A stretch of 64,000 nucleotides of DNA. Origin: Mytilus trossulus. Taxonomy: Eukaryota > Mollusca > Bivalvia > Mytilida > Mytilidae. Positions within the stretch are counted from its first letter, which is position 1; every line of letters starts with the position of its first letter. The stretch is from positions 50,219,431 through 50,283,430 of the forward strand of contig NC_086381.1 of NCBI RefSeq assembly GCF_036588685.1, read 5' to 3'. The notes beneath the pieces were generated by a model. It was not told where the DNA came from. It searched no databases and saw only the letters and a program-made list of their open reading frames with translations. The position numbers were made by a program, and so were the translations under genes. Of the stretch, positions 23,701 to 36,000 are shown one piece after another.

Positions 23701-26700
23701 TCATATTTAAGATAACTGAAAACTTCATTTATTTGTTGTTGTGATATTTCTCCATCTATCTGTGCAAGGTATTGATAAATATCTTTAAACAATTGGAAAG
23801 GTATACGAGCAGGGCCACCATCTGGATCACCTGTTAATATCTCACACACTGTTTTCATTGCATCAGAAATTGTCTGAAAAATACAAAAATGTCAGTAGAG
23901 TTAATACAACAATCCAAGATTTTGATAAACCATCAATCTACCTTAAATATACATTGAATAATTTTGAAAATGATAATGAGGTTCTATGAAAATTTCAATA
24001 GGACCCCCACCCCCCAAAAAAAATGAAATAAAAAAATCTATATGAAGAAGCCAATTAAAAGTCTCCAACTATAGGCAATTAATTGCCAATGCAATATGTT
24101 CTTATTCATCTTGTACAATCATTATTTTGTGTGTAAATTCATAACTTACTGTTTAGACCCATCAGGATAAAACAGATGTTGTGTAGAAAACCTAGACAAT
24201 GACAAAACTATTTCTTCAATATTTGCTTCACTATGGGGTAAAATGCTCATGAATCATGATCATGAAAATACTAATAAAATTGAAAATGGAAATGGGTCAA
24301 AGAGACAACAACCCGACCAAAGGGCAGACAACAGCCAAAGGCCACCAATGCAGCGAGAAACTCCTGCACCCGGGAGGCATGCTCTAGCTGGCCCCTAAAC
24401 AAAAATGTAAATTCAACATCAAAACGTCATTGAGTTTATCTTGTTTAATATTATTTATGGCAAAAATTTCATCACATTTAAATGGTTAAAGCACAAATAC
24501 AAACATTCATGAAACTGAGAATGGAAATGTGTCAAAGAGACAACAACCCCAAAAAAGAACAGAAATACACTTATGTATTATAAAATCGTCATTTTGAATA
24601 GATTCCTAATTTTGTGCACCTGTATTCAACTTGAAGAAATAATCCAACTTGAAATATATTCATTAAATTCTTTAATTAGAAACACTTAATCCCAACAAAA
24701 AAAAATCTATGATCAAATTATGCAGTAGAAAGACCCTGAACAAATCTTTCCCTAACTAGACCGGATTTTCCATTCCAGGCAATATATATATTACATAATT
24801 TTAAATCAATCAATGTTATCTCTTTTTTCTACAAATCTCTTGGGAAACATACCAATTACAAATCTAATAGTAAACAATACAGTTTCATACCCTGGATAAG
24901 GCTCAAAGAAACAAAATCAGTGCCTATTTTGAGTAATTTTATCTTTTGAAGAAAAAGAAAGATTAAAAATCACCTTAAATTCGTTTTTGAAGCAATTTAC
25001 TAAAATTGATCAAGATAAATTCAATCTAATTTGGCTGCAGTCTCTTAGGCAAATTTGTCATTATCAATCTTCAAAACTACTGTACTCAATTTGACTAAGT
25101 TTTTCTTTAAATTTGTTTTCCCATTATCTCTGAATTTCTAGGGCCATGACAAAATATTTTAAAGTTTATTGTTTTCTTTAGACATAAATAATGTGAAAAG
25201 GATTGAGATTTTAAATTATTTTTTATATATTCTTTTTCTAGATCAAATGAACTTATCACATAACACAATTACTTTGGGACAGTTTCAAGAATTAAAGCAA
25301 ATGTATTTGAAGTCCAAAACAAATTATGACAGAATCTAAAATATTCTTGAAATATTGTTATTGTCTTTATGTTTTGCCAAAAAATTTCACTATAACATAT
25401 TGTACATTTAATTTAATAATTTCAAAAGATAAGCAATAACTACAATGTAATTTACGCTTTAAATTCTAAATTTCAAGTACATTGTGTGTACATACAGTAA
25501 GTTATGAAGGATCTATTCAAATTAAAATCTCCTTGTATTCTTATTTTCATGGATCTCTTTGACCCCACATTGACCACTTTTAGCCAACATCACAGTGATG
25601 TATTTTCCTAACTTTCTAACTTTATTGTATAATCTTGTAAGAGAATATATTCAAGTTCCTGATTTCATGCATGCTACTAGTGAAAGTCACATAAACAAAT
25701 CACTCACAAAAAATATTCATAGAATAGTTAATCGTCAATTCTAAAATATGAGGAACTGATGATGAGACTGAGAGCACAATGCATTAAGAAATATAACTGG
25801 ATCAACCTAGTGTAATTGATTTATTGAGTATAAAGAATTTTAAACAGTTAACTAATTTAGATAAATATATATATTAACTTATAGATAAAAACATGATCAC
25901 TCCCTGTCTGCTTACTTGTTTAATTTGAAATTTTATACTGTAAACCAACATATTTTCCCGAGCGATTTATTTTCGCCAGTAGAAAAATGACACAAATATA
26001 AATCGTCGCAAATATTTAAAATTTGGATATCTCCTTATTAAACTACACTAAGTAAATAAGAATATTGCGAAATTAAATAGCCGCCAAGTGAACAAGAAAA
26101 AGTAAAACCCAAAATAAAGTATCCGCGAAAATAAGTTGGTTTACAGTATACCGTATACACACACTAATGAACTGTATAAAAGTGCAAGGTAAAAAGGATT
26201 TTGGATTAAGGAAAACATAAAATTACTTCATTTTAGCCTAAGCCACTTGTTGACTACAAGTAATAGTTCATTACAGTTGTAATAATGGAATGTTTTACTC
26301 TTAGAGACTCTTTAAGATGACATTAATCAAGTTGGAATGAAATTATGTAATACCATTTAAAGGATATTGTCAAGAAAATGTGGGATCTGTCAATTCATTT
26401 AAATTTTCATCAAGATTAACAATAAACCATTCAAGTCAAAACAAAAACAGCTTCTGTCTTCTTTTCTTATGAACAGAGCAGTTGTTTTCACAGCCCACAT
26501 GTATTGGAATTTTAGTTATTGGTAAAATGAATGATGATTAATTTCAAACTGTTCTCTAACAGTTAATGAGTTTTGAAGCCATTGTAAAATGTATGTTAGA
26601 GAATAAAAAAAACCATATACATTATACCTCTAATAAGATTGATTTTTTTACTTTTAACACCGTTAATTGAATCAACCTTTAAAGATTTTAACATTTAAAA

Positions 26701-29700
26701 TAAATTGATCTTCCTTTAAAAATTAAGCTGTCATATGTGAGAATGATTTTACTTTGAATCTAAATTTCAATCTTAATAGATTAATAAATTCATGTCAAGG
26801 AAACTGGGGAATTATTCTGTCAGATTAAATCTCTTTTATGTAGTTTTTCACCATCAGGATTGTCCTTCCTGTCTAAATTATCTACAGAGAACCAATATAT
26901 TACAGTTATCACCACAATTACAGGCATGATGAATTTTCTTTTGTCTAAACAAACTTTTTCTTTGAAATGAATGAAACTTAGTTTAATTTTAATGAAACCA
27001 AACCTGGTACAGTGAGTGGCACCATCATAATATAATAGTGTTGCTGGAAATGGTTAGTCAAACTTTAATATACATTATTATACCTTACATATATTTTAAA
27101 CAATTCTATTGGGTAAAAAATTATCATGTGACATGGAATAATTCAGTTGTTTTTCATTCAAATGCAAGGAAGGACAAATAACCCCAAAAATTTCCACCAG
27201 CGGTGAATAACCCTATCATTCACCGGCAAATAACCTTTTGAGTTTGTTGATTTGTACTTGAGTTATCTCCCATGATAATGACGTCACAGACATAAATAAA
27301 CAAAATGGCAGCGTTTACGTTACACTGGAAGCCCACAGAGAGATGAGGAAATAGGGCATTGGACATAAATAGAGTGCCAGCAGCTGATGATATCTTTTAT
27401 AAAGTAACGGTCCTCAGGGCCATCATTATTTTACAAAAAGATTCTACCTTTGTTGTACAATCCAGAAATTCTAGAACACAAATATATGTCCAAACGTCAG
27501 CTTGTCTTTGTTATTGTTATGTAAAGTTTATAGAATATAGAAAGTGTTCGAAATGCCTTTCCACTGTTAGTTCGGTATAATAGAACAATTGTGGCCCCTT
27601 AGAATCGATGAACATTCAAAATTGTCAACCCTGAAAAATTATTTCACTTCGGTCTGCGCCCTCATTGAAATAACCTTCTCGTGTTAACAATTTTGGATAT
27701 TCACCTTTTCAACGGGCCATAATTGTATAATGAACATGTGTATGAGACATACTTCTTGGTTCAAATTTAAGTGTGAGGTAAATCTGATTTTTTTTCAGGT
27801 TAATTTGCTTACATACATTGTTGATTCTAAAATAATTCTTAAAAATTTATCTTGGACAGTTTAATATAAAAATAAGATGATGCAGAATGAATGCCATTGA
27901 GACAAGTCTACACACAACGACCAAATGACGAAATTAACAAAGTCTATAAGTCCTTTTTGTTATGATCCTGAGATTCCTATATTCTATGAATTCACTATTT
28001 GGCTTCCTCAACTTTAAGTTTGAAGCATTCCCATCCTGATAAAGGATACTGATATCAAAAACTTATGTGAAATATACAATGCATGTTAAAAATTCAAGCC
28101 AAAACTGTTATAAAAAACATGAAATTTCTGTATAAAGAAAGATAACTCCTGAATTATAGTAGGACTTCAGATAAATAAATTATACAGCTATTTTGAAAAA
28201 AACCCACAGAAGATCAACTCCTGTAGATTTTTTCATTCTAACTAATACATCATGGCCAACCCAATGCTGTCAATTGTCAACTTAGAATTTAACCTTAGTT
28301 TCAATATATATATGGACATTTTTTTCTATAGCTAGTAAGTTAAATTCTTTTGATGAAAAAATAAGTCTAACATAATTTAAAGGAAAGATCGACACAGATG
28401 AAATTCTAAACACTTTCAAATTTTCTATCCACTGCCAACATGGACAGGTAGAAACAAGAATGTGTCCCAAGTACACGGATGACCCACTTGCACTATCATT
28501 TTCTATGTTCAGTGGACAAAGAAATTGGGGTCAAAACTTTAGTTTGGAATTAAAATTAGAAAGATCATATCATAGGGAACATGTGTACTAAGTTTCAAGT
28601 TGATTAGACTTCAACTTCTTCAAAAACTAACTTGACAAAAAACTTTAACCTGAAGCGAACGGACGCACAGATGGACAAACGAAAGGAGGCACAGACCAGA
28701 AAACATAATTCCCCTCTACTATCGTAGGTGGGGCATAAAAATAAAATCCACATAATCTGTAGTGTATTTTACCTCTCCTAAGGTTGATGCACATAATGCA
28801 AAGAATTTATTCCATTCCACATCGCCACCAAAACTACCGATTCTGACCATATCATCAAACTGTTCTTTAGGTAAAGCCAAATCATTCCATTTCTCTTCTA
28901 TTAAACTTAATGGTACTTGTTTCTTTGGACCAAGCTGAAACAATACAAAAAAATATATTTATTACATTTCATTGCTTTTACATCGTTTATTATTTTAAAA
29001 ATCAATGCAAATAGATAATATACATGTTTGTTACATGGTTTAGTACTTTTACATGAACATCATTTATATTTTAAAAATCAATGCAAATAAAGTTGGTTAC
29101 TACATAATCATATTCTCAGATAAGGATGTAAAGTTGTCGCATTGGCACTCATACCACCTCAAGTGATTTCAGTATTGTTTTTAAGTTTTTTTTCACGTTA
29201 TTCTGTTTGAAATATCAGCATGACACAAATAAGAATTACGCAGTGACACAACTTTTTTTATTTGTCTTTTTACATTCCTATTGTCTTTTGTAAATAACTT
29301 ATTTATATTTGAAAATTTTAAATCTGTTTAAAAATACCTGTCTGTTAAGAACTCTGAGTAAACTTGGTATTAATAACCTTTTTTTAAATTAAAATTATAA
29401 CCGATATATATCTCATATCTGTTGAAAAAGCACCTGTCTGTTAAACAACTCTGAGTGAGCTTGGTCTTAATATCTTAATTTTATTTAAAATATAACCGAT
29501 ATAAAACTGTCTCATATGCGTTGAAAAAGTACCTGTCTGTTAATAACTCTGAGTGAACTTGGTCTTAATATCTTAATTTTATTTAAAATATAACCGATAT
29601 AAAACTGTCTCATATATGTTGAAAAAGTACCTGTCTGTTAATAACTCTGAGTAAACCTGGTGTTAAGCCTGTGTCTGTCTTTTGTGTTGCTACTGGCATC

Positions 29701-30252
29701 TCTAATCTTTCTTTGACAGGTGGAGTTTCTCCTTTAGACATTGATCGGAAGTATCTAAACAAAGATTGATACATAAATATTTCTTAAAAGAGTTTTAGTT
29801 AAAATAATGGTTGATTGAATTGCTATATAACTTATTTATAGTAAAAGACTATGATTTTCAGTGATCTGATTTACAAATTACAACCTCTATAGATATTATT
29901 CTAAAGACAAAAAGATAAATACAATACCACCAAATCTTTTTTAAATAGAGGTTTCTTTAGTTGTACTACCCTTTCTCCCACAACCCAAAGTTAAAATTTC
30001 AGTTTCCCTAATTTAAAAAGAAAAAGTTATTTTTTTATTTTAAAATCATAATGAAAACATCTCAATAATATAATTAGGGTATTTGATAACTTGAGACAAC
30101 TCAAAGTGTACTTACGCAGCAGACCATGCTAAAACATCTTTTGGCTGAGTTCTAATTGCAGCTTTTGTAAACTGTTTGAGTATGTCTGGTAACTGAGGAG
30201 GAATGTTAATCTGCTGGGAGCAGTAGTATGGCTCGTCTGGATTGGTAGGCAT
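20758..30252 (-). CDS. ROPN1L: Ropporin-1-like protein (RIIa-domain sperm flagellum/radial-spoke protein)
   Basis: Five coding exons on the minus strand: 30252-30116 (exon from 30263), 29754-29631, 28934-28773, 23873-23698 and 20830-20758. All junctions are GT..AG and the phases join exactly to give 223 residues, close to the ~230 of vertebrate ropporin-1-like. Residues ~15-50 (INIPPQLPDILKQFTKAAI then RTQPKDVLAWSAAYF) form the RIIa/DPY30-type dimerisation-docking domain, which in this family binds amphipathic helices of A-kinase anchoring proteins in the flagellum. Further family blocks are EMPVATQKTDTGLTPGLL in exon 2 and CEILTGDPDGGPARIPF in exon 4. The stop overlaps an AATAAA read on the minus strand. 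Introns are filled with repeats, and exon 2 has three decoy copies of its donor end downstream. Confidence 0.95.
21030..21185 (+). repeat. Diverged dispersed repeat (CATTGGCAATCATA family) in ROPN1L intron 4
   Basis: Contains CCTTTTATAGCCCACAATAC, TTTTCTTTTATTGAAGA and GTCACATTGGCAATCATACC, in the same order as the better copies. Confidence 0.65.
22575..23620. mobile_element. Palindrome-headed tandem-core element in ROPN1L intron 4
   Basis: It opens with the perfect 16-bp palindrome GGGTTCCGCGGAACCC (22575-22590), followed by about five units of 180-220 bp marked by AAGCTTCTGTCCAAGTTTGG (near 22677, 22869, 23088, 23270, 23453) and AACCACAGAGTGAATGTAAT. It closes with the hairpin TTCGACTAAAGTCGAA (23588-23603). 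No coding capacity is seen. The layout matches the elements at 37510, 61119 and 63036, with unrelated core sequence. Confidence 0.75.
24270..24405 (+). repeat. Dispersed repeat (GTCAAAGAGACAACAACC family)
   Basis: Contains TGGAAATGGGTCAAAGAGAC, CAGCCAAAGGCCACCAATGC, GCGAGAAACTCCTGCACCCG and TAGCTGGCCCCTAAACAAAA. Truncated copies sharing the first block lie at about 24512-24560 and 56315-56385. Confidence 0.75.
25936..26148. mobile_element. MITE with TACTGTAAACCAAC terminal inverted repeats
   Basis: The left end TACTGTAAACCAACATATTT is inverted at the right end as AAATAAGTTGGTTTACAGTA. It is about 213 bp, non-coding, with TA on both flanks. A decayed relative lies at about 53601-53822 in the HORMA gene, with matching internal blocks (GTAGAAAAAT, AAATATAAATC, AAATAAAGTATC). 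Confidence 0.8.
28453..28740 (+). repeat. Dispersed repeat (GTGTCCCAAGTACACGGATG family), copy 2
   Basis: It runs from AACAAGAATGTGTCCCAAGT to CTACTATCGTAGGTGGGGCA. It abuts ROPN1L exon 3: the exon's open frame runs through the splice donor into the repeat. Confidence 0.85.
29338..29600 (-). repeat. Three tandem decoy copies of the ROPN1L exon 2 3' end and donor
   Basis: The last ~37 bases of exon 2 plus its donor (minus strand CTCAGAGTTATTAACAGACA then G|GTACTTTTTC) recur downstream at donor positions 29533, 29434 and 29338, besides the true one at 29631. Spacing is 98, 99 and 96 bp. Each copy keeps the AACAGACAG|GT consensus. The arrangement is a tandem duplication of a ~98-bp segment spanning the exon-intron border. 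Confidence 0.85.
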
Positions 30253-31030
30253 TGTGGATTCTCCTAAAAATTAGAAGGGATTTTTTAAAAATTTGTTCTA
30301 ATTTAAAAGGACTTCATAACCAGCAGAATACATACATTGTATTTATAAGGAAATGTAATGCAACAGCAACCCAATAGGCAATAATAAAAATAACAAATAT
30401 ACATCTATGAGGAAACAGTACACATTATTACTATTTGCATTACTGGTGGACTTCATAGCAGTTCCTGTAATTTTATTTATGTCATATGATAATAGAAAAT
30501 ATTTGACGCCACAATGGAAAAGTGATTGTAAGTCAAGCTGCACAGATTTTCAAAAAGAGATAAGGTGTAAAGATAAGGTCCTTAACATTATATCAAACTC
30601 AAAATAATCAATATACCTTATCGCTATTTGTCCGCAACAACTGAAAATGACAAAAATTCCAGTAAAAATTTAATTGCAAACCAAAATTTCAAGTCAATTG
30701 TTGCCTTTAATGAAATTTGCATATTCATGACATTGCAATATATAAATTCATACATTTACATCCTACTTAGGGTATATTATCCAAAACAGGAGTAGTATCA
30801 TAAGAAGTTATCACATTTAGGAAAAAAAATCACCAACCTGTGAATTCACTTCCACTGGTAACGATAAATATCAATTAATTTAATTTGCATTAAAGTCTAT
30901 TAAAAATCTAGAGAATTCCTATCTGCATCACCTCTCAACATTGTTTTCATAACACAAATACTCATCATTGATTGGTCAATTTATTACATGATGTGATGTC
31001 ACTGCCAATCTGAGAATATGTACACCATTA

Positions 31031-31215
31031 GTGAGGGGGGATAGGATCTTTATGGGAACTCAGGGATCGTTTGATTTTAAGCTCAGGATTTCGGGATTGA
31101 CCCTTTCAGGATCTGGGAATTCTTTTTTTTCGAATTTCGGGACCTCAGGATTTTGTGTTTTAAGCCCGGGATTTCATGTTTATAAGCCCAGGATTTCGGG
31201 ATCAGCACTCCTCCT
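31031..31215 (+). repeat. Dispersed repeat rich in GGATTTCGGGAT
   Basis: Shares GGGATTGACCCTTTCAGGAT and CTGGGAATTCTTT with 48510-48690 in the HORMA gene. It contains internal GGATTTCGGGAT / GGGATTTC iterations. Confidence 0.7.
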
Positions 31216-32016
31216 ATCTTTTTTTTTGATAACTGCATTCATTAAAATAGAAAAAAAAAAAAATTACAAGAGAGGATATACATGCATGTACCCTGTCATC
31301 ACCACAAATATTAAAGAAATAGATTGTTATTTTTAATTAAGTATCTGTATGCAATGTGCTGAAGTATAGTCTTCAATGTACTGATGGATTTTCATACAAT
31401 GCAGATGTATAAGTACTGAGATTAATATTGTAATATTCTACATTTACATGTAAACTGTCAGTGGGTATCAGGACCGTTCGCCCTGGGTCCGTTTGCCCTG
31501 AGTTTGTTCGCCCTTAGAGTCCGTTCGCCCTACTAAAAAATATCAATATTCAGGGCATTGAAGTTGAATAAACTTAATCAGATATATTTCTATGGTATAT
31601 ATTCTTGAAATTTATGGAAACATGGAAATATCTAAAAGTTTATGGCTTGTTAAGGATCATTAATTTATTGTTTTATGACAAAATAATTCGGATCACTGCT
31701 ACCTGTCTTTTGATGGATTTATAATATATAAAAAAACAAATTTCTTTTGATATAATATCTTCAGCTTGAAATTAATTCCAAAAAAAATGTACGAACTGTA
31801 AAACGGATTTACAAGTTCATTCAGTAAAATACTCTGAGACTAGTCTAAGTTATACTGCATACATTAGTGAATGACTGAATACAATTATTTTGTTAACAAA
31901 TATCAACAAAGATAAATACATTGTATTCCAGTATTCTACTGCAATCAAAGGGAAAATGATGAAATTGATTGCGGCAATATCAATATTCGGTGATTTTTTC
32001 AACAAACTTCAAATAC

Positions 32017-32616
32017 TTAAGGTTCATGTGGACCCTATCGTCCCTATGACTAAAATGGCCGTATTTTCACCTCAAAATTTTCTCTGAGTACAGTCAAACC
32101 TGTGCATCTGGAAAAGTTTTAAGGCATAGCATGCCCTAGATAAATAGAATTCAAATACATTGTATGATTTAGAAAATTCATAACTTAACTGGATTTTGCC
32201 GTACACTTTTTTTCGTCTCTGCAGAAGATGATAAAATTAACAAACAGTTGAGTTTACCTTGATATGGTCCACTCAGGTACACAGTGAAAATAACCAATTA
32301 TTGTCAGGTATCTATAGTCCATCTAATGTCAATGTCAATTAAAAATGCTTACTTTAATTTTTACCTGTGGGGAAGTTCTCAAACCTGTTTCCCAACTTAG
32401 TTTATTTTGGCACCTTCTGGAGGAATGAAAAAAAGTGCACAGCAAAATCCTGGTAAGTTTTTATTTTTCAAAAACATTAAACATACTTAAAATTCATTTA
32501 TCTAGGGCATGCTATGCCTGAATTTTTTTACAGATGCGCAGGTTTGTCTGTACTCGGGAGTAAATTTTGAGGTGAAAATACGGCCATTTTACCCATAGGG
32601 TCCACATGAACCTTAA
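32017..32616. mobile_element. MITE with ~135-bp terminal inverted repeats and TTAA edges
   Basis: TTAAGGTTCATGTGGACCCT at the left is inverted as CATGAACCTTAA at the right. Inversion similarity continues for about 135 bases on each side (AAATGGCCGTATTTTCACCT; GGCATAGCATGCCCTAGATA). TTAA at both edges suits a TTAA-targeting (piggyBac-type) element, but the terminal bases are not the usual CCC, so the superfamily is open. Confidence 0.75.
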
Positions 32617-32626
32617 AATTAGGATA

Positions 32627-34100
32627 CATGTCAACTCGTACTTTCGGCAACTCGTACTCAGCCAACTCGTACTTTCGGCAACTCGTACTTCTACTAAGTC
32701 GTACCCTATATTTTTTTAGCATTATAATATAAGTTTTCTACGTTTATATCCGTAGATATGGATATTTTAACTCCCTGAAGTATCCCAGTGCACCCTGAGG
32801 TAGATCCATAGAATATGAAAAGGATATTTTTTAGTGAACATTGCGTTGAACATGTCTTAGTTTTTTCGTGTTAGTAGTAACTATTTATCTCTTCTTCCTG
32901 TTGTACTAGCTGATTATACAACTCTTTAGAAATGCCTATAGGAATGAAAATGTATTGGTTTAATTTTTTATAATTATGATAGATAATTTTATTTCATAAT
33001 TCAATTTTACTAACAATTCTATGCAAAGGCACTTGACATCACGTATATATTTAAACATTATTGATAATTTTTTAACCTATAAGAAATTACAAGTAATATG
33101 TGACACTTTAATAAACAAATTATTTATTGCAGTTCGCGTGCCGGTGATTAATTGATCATTGATAATTTTTTCACACCTGAAGCATGTTGATTACCAGTAA
33201 ATCGGCCCTTATTCACACACGAAGGGTGCCATTAATTAACCTTTATCAAAACAACTTCACGCCTGATCTAATCTTTCTGCATGGACGTTTGCACAATATT
33301 TTAAAATGTATACTTCATCACAATACTTCTATCATTTATATACGTATTGACATCAATTATACAGTAGCACATTTGGATTGTAAAAGTATAAAAGTTAAAA
33401 CAAAAATTAAGCCAATATTTAGAATTATGAGAGACGTATAAAAAAAAAAAACACTAGTACCACTAATAATTACACACACATTGTAAAAGTTTAATCATAA
33501 AACATTTTTACAAGGCTTTGTTGCTATTAATAATAGTAATATGGGTTTCTCAAAGCTTGGTTTTTACAACGTTTAAGCCATGCATTTTCTTTTCGATGAG
33601 GATGGTGATTGTTTAAGTATAACTCAACGGTCTTTGATGTTCATAGTGCCGCACTTATACCAATTTTTTGTTTTCATTTACTTCTCTTTGTTTATTTTAC
33701 TTTTAACAAATCCATTCTCTTTTTGTAGGTATGTTATCCACTAATGACCTGCACTGATTAGCATATTGTGTAATCATAATTATTTTAATGTGCATATCAA
33801 ATAAATTGCCGTCCAAACAATTTCAAACAATCAATCCTAAGGAATACTAATGGTTATAACGATTAGCATTGTATAAGCTTATTTAAAACAATTATAATTG
33901 CATTTTATTAACATTGAAAATTGTTTTTCATTTGTATTTTGCTATATAATGATATACGAAAGAAAGTTACAATAACTATGCATAAAAACTAGATAAATAA
34001 TATCAAATAAAACATGGTTACGAGTTGGTAAAAATAGGGTACAAGTTGGTTGAGTACGACTTGCCGAAAGTACCAGTTGTCGTGTACCCTAAAATTATGC
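32627..34100. mobile_element. TIR element with iterated AACTCGTACTTTCGGC ends
   Basis: The left end (about 32627-32722) repeats AACTCGTACTTTCGGC and closes with GTCGTACCCTAT. The right end (about 34015-34100) carries the inverse (GGGTACAAGTTGGTTGAGTA, CTTGCCGAAAGTACCAGTTG). The interior is about 1.3 kb of AT-rich DNA with no convincing coding frame. It is nested within 31457-34240. Confidence 0.65.
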
Positions 34101-34605
34101 CACTACTGGCACTAGACAACAATTAGTAAAAAATAAAAATCAGGGCGAATGGACCCTGGGTGAACAGGTATCATGGCGAACAGGTACTAGGGGGAGCGTG
34201 AATTAGGGCATACGGACCCGGATTCGTGTCAGTGTGGTGAGGTTGTGTTAACTAGAGCAATTTGATATTTTTTATGTCCAAAAATGGTGTTTTGAATAGA
34301 AAATTTATGGATCAGTTACCATATCATGTAAACTAAAGGTGTTGTTTCTTCTTTAAAGATTTATGTATGCAAAGCGCCAAAACTGTAAAAATTACCCCAA
34401 AAAAATGTTTTCTGAAATTATGTTTGTGGAAGTCAGTGAAGTCTGCAGATAAAATTGATCGTATTTTGTCTCGAAACTAAATGAAAGCTTTTCGTTATGG
34501 CAACAATCAAGTTCAATGTTTTTTGTACAACGAGTAAGTAAAGGGCTTTTTACCTTTTGAGATCTTGAGACCTGAAGAACTTGAAATAAACACACACTAA
34601 CTTAC

Positions 34606-34800
34606 CGGATGTATTCAAATGTTGTGATAGCAACGATTGCTCTGCTCGACAGATTTTTTCCGGTCGAAGAATCGGTGTCTCCGATGCGCTTAAGATATCG
34701 ACAAATTGCCTTGCTCCTTCAATCATTTAAAAGCATGCGAACCCGCGAATTTTTGTCGTCTGCTACAAGGCGATTGAATAAAGGAGGGTGGATGCTGGTC
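34606..34800 (-). other. Candidate non-coding first exon of the ropporin-1-like gene
   Basis: The exon holding the ropporin ATG begins at an acceptor (TTTTTAG|GAGAATCC, 30263), so an upstream non-coding exon is expected. The best donor I find on the minus strand is ACATCCG|GTAAGTTAG at 34605/34606. It lies at the edge of a GC-richer, CpG-containing stretch (34640-34805) unlike its surroundings, as expected for a promoter. The 5' limit is not visible. Confidence 0.45.
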
Positions 34801-36000
34801 GTCTGCGCTATTTTTTGAATTTCGAAATTATCTTAAGGTGCAAGTAACTTCTTTCTAAAGAACAGACAAAGATATATAAAGGTATAGTTTTAATAAGGCA
34901 AAGGTTGTGTCTTTGAGTAATCTTCAACATATTGAAGTTAAGAAGTATTATGTAGATGTAGAGAGAGTATGATTGTTTCAGCCATTGCCATTTGGCATTG
35001 CTCATAAATCAGACTCAGTGTTTGATGAATAGTTATAATATTAGAATAGAAAAACTTCATTTTGATTTAACCAAGGATTGTATAGTTAGACTGTACAAAT
35101 CTTTGATTTAAGCTACAAAAATAAGCTCTGTGGAGCACTCAGTATAAAAACATATATCAAACAAACAAAAAAAATACACAAAACATAGCTGCTTAAAACG
35201 TAGCTCTATTGAATATTTTTTTGTCTATGGTCCGCAAATATCAACATCTAAAGCACGTTAAGAGCTAAATTTTCGCAGCTACTCAAAACAATGCATCAAA
35301 AGATAAGAAAACTTCTTTTGATTTGGTATAACAGTCGTAGCTAGGACTCGGGAGGGCATCGCCAAAAATTTAAATAAGTCTTTCAAAAAGTTGTCAATCT
35401 TCGTCATGATGTCTGAACTTCTGACATCGTAGTGGATGTAGGTTCTCATACAGCATTCAACAATCACTTTTTCATTGAGGCATCATTTGAATTTTAATGT
35501 GAAGTCAAAAATATATATGAACCTTTGTGATGTCCAGTTTTGTCCAACAAATAGCAATAAGCCTTAGAGAGAATATATACATATGATGCAGTCAGCTGGT
35601 AAATCATGAAATCCACCCACCTAAGCTGGCCTCGTATAGTTCTAGGACGTAAGCAAATGGTTAAATATATTATATAGCGGATGAAATATTTTTAGAAGAG
35701 ACATACCAAAATTTTCTAGAGTCATTGTTCTTATCCTTCTGATCTGTAGCATGCACACATAAAACACAATAAAATTAAGGTGAGTGACAATAAAAAAAAA
35801 ATAATATCTAGCAATACACCTTATGGATAATCCCAGCTGACTAGGCTGCACAAACTTTTGATGTCAACAACAATCACTTTTCCATTGTGGCATCAGATAC
35901 TTTGTTTTATGACGTCAACATTTTACAGGGTGATATCTAGTAATGACAAACAAATAGCGATAATGCTAATAGATAAATAATATTCTTTGTTCATTTTTAG
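34640..36000. promoter_or_regulatory. Probable bidirectional control region, ropporin-1-like / HORMA gene
   Basis: The two genes diverge from here. The HORMA start codon at 36001 follows directly after an acceptor (TTCATTTTTAG), so its 5' UTR exon must also lie upstream, most likely in this interval. CpG-containing DNA at 34640-34805 is the best promoter candidate. No TATA box is obvious. Position is inference from gene layout. Confidence 0.45.

Larger units (their letters stand above)
31457..34240. mobile_element. Outer nested element with GGTCCGT(T/A)(C/T)GCCCT inverted ends
   Basis: The left end (31463-31535) has several TTCGCCCT/TTTGCCCT iterations after GTATCAGGACCG. The right end (34140-34235) has the inverse (CAGGGCGAATGGACCC, GGGCATACGGACCC). 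It spans part of ROPN1L intron 1 and encloses the elements at 32017 and 32627. No transposase is seen. Unity of the two ends is inferred from their inverted similarity. Confidence 0.55.

Noticed and set aside
27281-27288. Full palindromic CRE (TGACGTCA) in ropporin intron 3
   Set aside because: A single 8-bp match in a large intron with no supporting promoter context is not enough to call a regulatory site.
28719-28772. Extension of ropporin exon 3 past GGAGAG|GTAAAA
   Set aside because: The frame continues only into a dispersed repeat; the donor at 28773/28772 joins in phase to exon 4 and restores the family sequence.
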